From: Flammeovirgaceae bacterium SG7u.111
Lineage (GTDB): Bacteria; Bacteroidota; Bacteroidia; Cytophagales; Flammeovirgaceae
Assembly: GCA_034044135.1 (NCBI GenBank)
Contig: CP139021.1
Span: 821,635 to 885,634 of the forward strand
Length of the DNA stretch: 64,000 nucleotides
Direction of reading: 5' to 3'
The translations under genes and the position numbers were made by a program. This document shows, piece by piece, positions 59,014 to 64,000 of the stretch. The notes beneath the pieces were generated by a model. That model was not told the DNA's origin, did no database searches, and worked only from the letters and a program-made list of their open reading frames with translations. Position 1 is the first letter of the stretch. Every line of letters starts with the position of its first letter.

Positions 59014-61290
59014 ATGAGTTTGAAAAAACATCTTTTATTGAGTTGCCTTATTTTTTTGGGAAGTGCTTCGCAGCTTTTTTCGCAAGAGCAGGAGGAAAAA
59101 GACGATGTAATAATGACTATTGACACGGTAGATGTCTTGCTTTCTGATTTTGAGTACCTCTATAATAAAAACTACCAAGACAACCCAAAGGCTTACACAC
59201 AGGAAAGCTTAGAAGAATACCTCGACTTGTTTGTTAAGTTTAAGCTGAAGGTAATGGAGGCTCGCAGTCAGGGTATAGATGACGATCCTACGTACACCCA
59301 AGAATATGAAACCTACCGCAAACAACTGGTGGAACCTTACCTTGCCGATAGTAAAGCAATTGAAGCGATGGTGGTGGAGGCGTACGAGCGGATGAAGCAA
59401 GAAGTACAGGCAAGCCATATTTTGGTAAATGTATCGCAATATGCAAGTCCGGAAGATACGCTAAAAGCCTACAAGCGTGCCATGGAGATTTATAAAAAGG
59501 CTAAAAGTGGCGAACCTTTTAAAGAATTGGCTATCAACTACTCAGAAGACCCTTCAGCTAAAAAAAATGGAGGATACCTTGGGTATTTTACTGCATTGCA
59601 GATGGTGTATGAGTTTGAATCTACTGCTTTTCAAACTCCAGTTGGGGAAGTGTCTAAGCCTGTTCGTACACAGTTTGGTTATCATATTATCTATGTATCT
59701 GACAAGCGACCTAGCAATGGAAGTGTGAAAACAGCGCATATCATGATCCGCTCTACGGAAGGTATGGATCCTGCGGATACGCTAGCCGCATACAGGAAAA
59801 TTGTGGAAGTAGAGAAAAAGCTGAAAAGTGGAGAGGATTGGACAACGCTTTGTCAACAGTTTTCCGAAGATATGATCACCAAGTCCAAAGGTGGAGAACT
59901 CAAATGGTTTTCTGCGGGGAGCATGTTAGAGACTTATGCGGAAGCAGCATTTAAACTAAAAGAGCCAGGCGACTTTAGCGAGCCGATCCGCACGCCATAT
60001 GGTTGGCATATCATTAAGCTCATAGATAGAGAGCCGCTCGATTCTTTTAAAAATATGCAATCGCAGCTCAAGAGAAAGGTATCAAGAGATTCGAGGTCTG
60101 CAACAACAAAGAAGCGATTTATAGAGGGATTGAAAAAAGAGTATGGGCTGAAAGAAAATGCCAAGGTAAAAAAGAAAATGCTCGCTCAGTTTGATGATAG
60201 ACTTTTGAAAGGGGTGTGGGAAGTACCGGATGACAAAAAACTTTTGTCGAGTACTTTACTTACATTGGCTGACAAGAGGCAAGATGTAAATACATTTTAC
60301 CAGTATGTAAAGAAAAACCAGTTGCCTAACAGGGATTCTTTGTGGCAAGATTATGCATTAAGGTTATACACTACTTTTGTTGAAGAAACGCTTCTGATGT
60401 ACGAAGAGTCGCAGTTAGCTACTAAATATCCTGAGTTCCGCCACTTGGAGCGGGAGTATCAGGAAGGCTTGTTGCTGTTCCAAGTGATGGAAAATGAAGT
60501 TTGGTCTCCAGCTACTAAAGATACAACTGGCTTGAGAATTTACTTCGAAGAAAATCAAGGTAGCTACCAGTGGAACGAGCGTGCCGAAGCATCTATTTTT
60601 AGTGCAGAAAGCCAAACGCTTATAGATTCTCTTAAAATTTATAAAGCAAATGGTCTTTTTACCCTGCCAGGCCTATCGGATAAGGTTGTTTCTTTTGAAA
60701 AAGCAAGTGATAGCTTAGGGGTACAAGCTAAGAAAATAGTAGATTCTTTATTTCAAGATTTTTCACAATATACCAATAGCCAACTGTATACTTCTGCAAC
60801 TTATGTGAAAGGAGAACCAAAGAGTATTTCCCAAGATAGGTTTGATGCCATAAAAGAACGGTTGATAGGAATGGGAATGGTAGAAGAGTTAATAAGGGAG
60901 CCCTCACAAAACAAGAAAGCGAAGACGGAGAAAGGTGGGATTACACTAACCGTAATGACAGATTCACTAGAGTTGCTTGCCCAAAAGTTTAGCAATGACA
61001 ACGCACTGGCGATGACAGTCAACTCCAGCACATTTGAAAAAGGGGAAAATGAGTTGCTAGATTTGGTGACTTGGAAAGTAGGAAGTTCCACTTTTGAGAA
61101 GGAAGGAAGGTTTTACTATGTTTTGATAAAAGAACTAATCCCTGCGGGCGATAAAAAACTTTCAGAGATAAGAGGACAGGTAATTTCAGACTACCAATCT
61201 TTCTTGGAAGAAAAGTGGTTGGAAAAACTAAATAAGAAATACGAAGTCCATATAAATCATGCTGCTCTGCAAAGGTTAGTTAAAGGATAG
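59014..61290 (+). CDS. Peptidyl-prolyl isomerase with two parvulin domains (PpiD/SurA-like)
   Basis: 758 residues from ATG 59014. A signal peptide (KKHLLLSCLIFLGSASQLFS) precedes an N-terminal helical chaperone part (about 30-125). Then come two parvulin domains: about 130-235 (ASHILVNVSQ, GYLGYFTALQMV, FGYHIIYVSDKR) and about 240-345 (AHIMIRSTEG, GGELKWFSAGSM, YGWHIIKLIDRE). The remaining 400 residues are helical with a repeated chaperone-like layout. Periplasmic PPIases of this kind help fold outer-membrane proteins. The C-terminal part looks like a further SurA-type region without a third parvulin. Confidence 0.92.
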   Translation: MSLKKHLLLSCLIFLGSASQLFSQEQEEKDDVIMTIDTVDVLLSDFEYLYNKNYQDNPKAYTQESLEEYLDLFVKFKLKVMEARSQGIDDDPTYTQEYETYRKQLVEPYLADSKAIEAMVVEAYERMKQEVQASHILVNVSQYASPEDTLKAYKRAMEIYKKAKSGEPFKELAINYSEDPSAKKNGGYLGYFTALQMVYEFESTAFQTPVGEVSKPVRTQFGYHIIYVSDKRPSNGSVKTAHIMIRSTEGMDPADTLAAYRKIVEVEKKLKSGEDWTTLCQQFSEDMITKSKGGELKWFSAGSMLETYAEAAFKLKEPGDFSEPIRTPYGWHIIKLIDREPLDSFKNMQSQLKRKVSRDSRSATTKKRFIEGLKKEYGLKENAKVKKKMLAQFDDRLLKGVWEVPDDKKLLSSTLLTLADKRQDVNTFYQYVKKNQLPNRDSLWQDYALRLYTTFVEETLLMYEESQLATKYPEFRHLEREYQEGLLLFQVMENEVWSPATKDTTGLRIYFEENQGSYQWNERAEASIFSAESQTLIDSLKIYKANGLFTLPGLSDKVVSFEKASDSLGVQAKKIVDSLFQDFSQYTNSQLYTSATYVKGEPKSISQDRFDAIKERLIGMGMVEELIREPSQNKKAKTEKGGITLTVMTDSLELLAQKFSNDNALAMTVNSSTFEKGENELLDLVTWKVGSSTFEKEGRFYYVLIKELIPAGDKKLSEIRGQVISDYQSFLEEKWLEKLNKKYEVHINHAALQRLVKG

Positions 61291-61355
61291 GGCTTATTTG
61301 TTACGTTAGTGTTACTGTAAGTTTTAATCTTTGTCAACAAATTTCAGCGTTTATG

Positions 61356-61388
61356 TTTGCTCGGGTAGATGATTTAATTTTATCTTTA
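61356..61388 (+). promoter_or_regulatory. Candidate promoter for the response-regulator gene
   Basis: TTTG (61356-61359), 21 bases, then TATCTTTA (61381-61388), one mismatch to TAnnTTTG. The predicted leader is about 120 bases. Confidence 0.45.
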
Positions 61389-61513
61389 TATAGTTCAAAT
61401 GGGACTAGGTAAATCCTGAGTGTAAGATGTTAAATCTTCAGGTAAAAATTCTTTCATCAGTTGGCCTAAAGAATAGCCAGCGAATAGAGCATACCTCTAG
61501 TAAGAAATTAACC

Positions 61514-62209
61514 ATGAGCAAGAAGAATAATCAAAGAATTCTGGTTGTAGACGACGAGCCGGATATCGTAGAGATGTTGAAGTACAATCTTGAAAAAGAG
61601 GGGTTTGAGGTAAATACAGCTTCAGATGGACGCAAATGTGTGGAAAGCGCCAAAGTTAACAAACCGGATTTGGTATTAATGGATATCATGATGCCAGTGA
61701 TGGATGGTGTGGAAGCATGCCGAATGCTGAGGGAAATGCCCGAGCTTAGCGATACGTTTATCATTTTCCTTACTGCGCGTGCAGAGGAGTACTCGGAAGT
61801 GGCTGCATTTGACGTAGGAGCAGACGATTATCTTACCAAGCCTATCAAACCAAGGGCACTTGTGAGCCGAATAAATGCTATTTTCCGCAGAGAGCTTAAG
61901 CGCTCTAAGGAAGAGTCTGACGTGATAAATATCGGTAAATTTACCATAGACAAGAGCAGCTACACCCTACACATGGAAGGCAATAAGATTTCCCTTCCTA
62001 AAAAGGAATTTGAATTGCTTTATTTCTTGGCCGAGAGCCCAAATAAAGTATTTAGCAGAGACGAATTGTTGACAAATATTTGGGGGTCGGATGTGTATGT
62101 ATTGGCAAGAACAGTTGATGTACACATACGAAGGGTGAGAGAAAAAATTGGCAACGAGTTTATAAAAACAGTGAAAGGAGTAGGATATAAATTTGAGCTC
62201 CAAGACTAG
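61514..62209 (+). CDS. OmpR/PhoB-family response regulator
   Basis: 231 residues from ATG 61514; an in-frame ATG at 61427 would add 29 residues with no homologous sense. The receiver domain has the acidic pair in VVDDEPDI, phosphoacceptor D57 in LVLMDIMMP, T and K in FLTARAEE and DDYLTKPIKP. The C-terminal winged helix is complete: ISLPKKEFELLYFLAESPNK, then RDELLTNIWG, RTVDVHIRRVREKIG and TVKGVGYKFE. It is transcribed with the histidine kinase downstream and resembles PhoB of Bacteroidota. Confidence 0.95.
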   Translation: MSKKNNQRILVVDDEPDIVEMLKYNLEKEGFEVNTASDGRKCVESAKVNKPDLVLMDIMMPVMDGVEACRMLREMPELSDTFIIFLTARAEEYSEVAAFDVGADDYLTKPIKPRALVSRINAIFRRELKRSKEESDVINIGKFTIDKSSYTLHMEGNKISLPKKEFELLYFLAESPNKVFSRDELLTNIWGSDVYVLARTVDVHIRRVREKIGNEFIKTVKGVGYKFELQD

Positions 62210-62232
62210 TTTTTTAATTTAAGAATAAATAA

Positions 62233-62270
62233 AAATGGGGAGGCTCTTACACAAGTCGCCCCATTTCTTT
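62233..62270 (+). terminator. Weak terminator after the response-regulator gene
   Basis: AAATGGGG (62233-62240) pairs with CCCCATTT (62259-62266) across an 18-base loop, followed by CTTT. A weak hairpin; read-through to the kinase gene is likely. Confidence 0.4.
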
Positions 62271-62307
62271 ATAAAAAAACACCTTGTTTTACCTCCATAC
62301 TGAATTG

Positions 62308-62393
62308 AGAGCATGTTTAAATTTTACCTATTTCGAAGTGAAAACCCCAAACTGAGCAGTTTCGCTTGAAAACTTAAATTTTAAACATACTCT
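62308..62393. repeat. 86-bp inverted-repeat element (MITE-like) between the regulator and kinase genes
   Basis: The 19-base ends AGAGCATGTTTAAATTTTA and its partner (reverse complement AGAGTATGTTTAAAATTTA) agree at 17 of 19 bases. A TGA flanks both ends as a possible 3-bp target duplication. The inner part has AAACTG-AG-CAGTTT. No transposase is encoded. Confidence 0.65.
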
Positions 62394-62440
62394 GAGTACA
62401 AATTTTAGATTTACATAAACCTCACCTAAATATTTCTAGC

Positions 62441-63526
62441 ATGCTCATCAACCCAAGGGCTGTATCGCTACTGTTGGCAGGATCAATAGCATTAGTAACC
62501 ATTGCATTTTTATCCTTGTTGGGAAGTGCGGGTGTTTCCTTGCTGGTAGTGGCTGGAGGAATTTCATTTTCCACGGCTTTTATTCTTATTTATATCACCC
62601 TAGAGTTCTTGATTTTCAAAGAGATAAACGAAATTTATTCGCATTTGGAAAAAATTACCTCTCAGGATATGGATTACGAGCGAAAGCCCAACAAAGAAGG
62701 TAGTAATAATCCTGTTAGGCGGATCAATGAGGAAATAAAAGCCTACATGGCTCGAAAGGAGGAGGAAATTGAGAAGTTGAAAAGGCTAGAAGTTTACAGG
62801 AAAGAGTTCATTGCAGACGTATCCCATGAGCTAAAAACACCAATTTTTGCCGCCCAAGGTTATGTACTCACCTTGCTCGACGGTGCAGTGGACGATGAGA
62901 ACGTAAAGTATAAATTCCTGAAAAAAGCAGCAAAAAGCCTTAGCGGGCTAGATGCACTAGTTCAGGATCTTTTGGTTCTTTCTCAAATAGAATCAGGCGT
63001 GATCCGTATGCAATTTAGTACGTTCGATATTCAAGATGTTACCCTCGACGTATTCGATCAGCTAGAGAAGAAAGCCAATAAAAAGGGTATCACGATGATG
63101 ATCGATAATATAAGGGAAGATGGGTTCAAGGTAAAAGCCGATGTGAACCGGATATTCCAAGTGATGTCCAACCTGATAAGCAATGCGATCAAATATGGTT
63201 TGGAGAGTGGTTTGTTGAAGGTGCACTTTGAAGAGACAGCAGACAAGATAATAGTTTCGGTAATAGATAATGGTCCCGGTATTGCCCCGGAGCATGTAGG
63301 AAGGTTATTTGAACGCTTTTACAGGGTGGATAAAAGCAGGTCGAAAAAGCAAGGCGGTACTGGTTTGGGTTTGGCTATTGTGAAACACATAGTGGAAGGG
63401 CATGACTCTCGGATCACCATCGATAGTAAATTAGGTGAAGGTACGACTTTCAAATTCCAATTGGAAAAAGCGAAAGAAAGCGAGAAGCGCTTAGAAAAAA
63501 CGGCTGATTACGATGAAGAAAGTTAA
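62441..63526 (+). CDS. Sensor histidine kinase (PhoR-like)
   Basis: 361 residues. Two membrane segments lie near the start (AVSLLLAGSIALVTIAFLSL and VVAGGISFSTAFILIYITLE), followed by a HAMP-like linker. The dimerisation box carries H129 in FIADVSHELKTPIFAAQGYV. The ATPase domain has the N-box NLISNAIKYG, G1 DNGPGIA, F-box LFERFYRVD, and G2 GGTGLGLAIVKHIVEGH. It has no large periplasmic sensor, as in PhoR-type kinases of this phylum. It partners with the response regulator 232 bases upstream. Confidence 0.94.
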   Translation: MLINPRAVSLLLAGSIALVTIAFLSLLGSAGVSLLVVAGGISFSTAFILIYITLEFLIFKEINEIYSHLEKITSQDMDYERKPNKEGSNNPVRRINEEIKAYMARKEEEIEKLKRLEVYRKEFIADVSHELKTPIFAAQGYVLTLLDGAVDDENVKYKFLKKAAKSLSGLDALVQDLLVLSQIESGVIRMQFSTFDIQDVTLDVFDQLEKKANKKGITMMIDNIREDGFKVKADVNRIFQVMSNLISNAIKYGLESGLLKVHFEETADKIIVSVIDNGPGIAPEHVGRLFERFYRVDKSRSKKQGGTGLGLAIVKHIVEGHDSRITIDSKLGEGTTFKFQLEKAKESEKRLEKTADYDEES

Positions 63527-63619
63527 GTGAAATAGTTGCTTGACTGAGCTAGTTTGCCTTCGGGCAGGTGCTTTCCCCAATTTTCTCCTTACCTTTGGGG
63601 GAAAAATTGATATCATAGA

Positions 63620-64000
63620 ATGAAACTGACTTTTTGGGGTGCGGCGAGACAGGTAACGGGCAGCATGTTCCTACTCGAATTTGACGATGACTTTAGGCTG
63701 TTGATAGACTGCGGGATGGACATGAGAAGCCAAGAGGAAGATATGCCAGCTTTTCCTGGTTCATTGTTTCCATTTGAGGCGAGTATGGTCAATGCAGTGC
63801 TGCTTACACATGCCCACCTAGATCATTCTGGTAAAATCCCTAACTTGTATAGGGAAGGTTTTGAAGGGAAAATTTTTACCACCTTTCCCACCCGTGACCT
63901 TACCAAACTCTTACTCTACGATTCGGCAAACCTTAATAGAAGGAAAATCAACGATTATCATAAGAAAAGGAGCAAAATCCCTAATTATGAGCCAAAGTTC
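63620..64000 (+). CDS. Metallo-beta-lactamase/beta-CASP family protein, N-terminal part
   Basis: 127 codons, open at the right edge. Starts ATG 63620 with MKLTFWGAARQVTGSMFLLE, then LLIDCGMDM, and HAHLDHSGKIPNLYREGFEG. The HxHxDH motif (here HAHLDH), the GAARQVTGS opening and the ITTFPTRDLT-type strand (IFTTFPTRDLTKLLLYDS) mark the beta-CASP 'MBL-fold RNA specificity' group, nucleases that process RNA or DNA. The rest of the domain and any C-terminal RNA-metabolising part lie outside the window. Confidence 0.88.
   Translation, partial: MKLTFWGAARQVTGSMFLLEFDDDFRLLIDCGMDMRSQEEDMPAFPGSLFPFEASMVNAVLLTHAHLDHSGKIPNLYREGFEGKIFTTFPTRDLTKLLLYDSANLNRRKINDYHKKRSKIPNYEPKF

Overview
The window looks like a chromosomal segment of a Bacteroidota bacterium, most likely a marine gliding-type member of the Cytophagales/Flammeovirgaceae. 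The grounds are indirect: candidate promoters fit the Bacteroidota pattern (TTTG, about 20 nt, TAnnTTTG), start codons lack clear Shine-Dalgarno sequences, IF-2 and NusA have Bacteroidota-like architecture, the transhydrogenase alpha subunit is split, and intergenic DNA is full of short palindromic repeats. No tRNA, rRNA, CRISPR array or transposase gene was seen.

Positions 1-34872 hold one long, same-strand extracellular contractile injection system (eCIS, the PVC/Afp/AlgoCIS type of phage-tail-like particle). In order: the end of a DUF4255 protein, an unknown 407-aa protein, one sheath, two tubes, a small DUF5908 protein, a LysM/CIS-tube protein, a VgrG-like spike, a PAAR tip, a gp25-like baseplate protein, a baseplate-J (Pvc11-like) protein, a repeat-built fibre, an unusually long Pvc12-like baseplate protein carrying about 20 tandem YegP/DUF1508-like units, a 1469-aa Ig-like-domain protein, a tape-measure-type protein, an unknown 701-aa protein, two eCIS-core (DUF4157) proteins that are probable cargo (one ends in a metzincin protease motif) with a lipoprotein between them, a holin, an amidase endolysin and a Pvc15-like AAA+ ATPase, closed by a rho-independent terminator. 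The parts for assembly, loading, cargo and release by lysis therefore lie together.

Positions 35000-46420 are ordinary accessory genes: a reverse-strand lipoprotein and a Ppx/GppA phosphatase, then a TetR regulator with a 33-bp palindromic operator over its own promoter, followed by a probable envelope transport operon (LolA-like protein, two FtsX-type permeases, LolD-like ATPase, membrane adenylate/guanylate cyclase, outer-membrane beta-barrel) and a secreted protein of unknown function. The spaces between these genes are crowded with at least five families of short hairpin repeats.

Positions 46860-64000 are mostly core genes: transhydrogenase alpha subunit (pntAA) without its usual partners, a single-domain globin, alanine dehydrogenase, an ABCG-like ABC transporter with a TerB-like front end, the rimP-nusA-infB translation/transcription cluster, a two-domain parvulin PPIase, a PhoB/PhoR-type two-component pair separated by a small inverted-repeat element, and the start of a metallo-beta-lactamase/beta-CASP protein running off the end. 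A terminator-like hairpin just before rimP suggests attenuation of the nusA operon.
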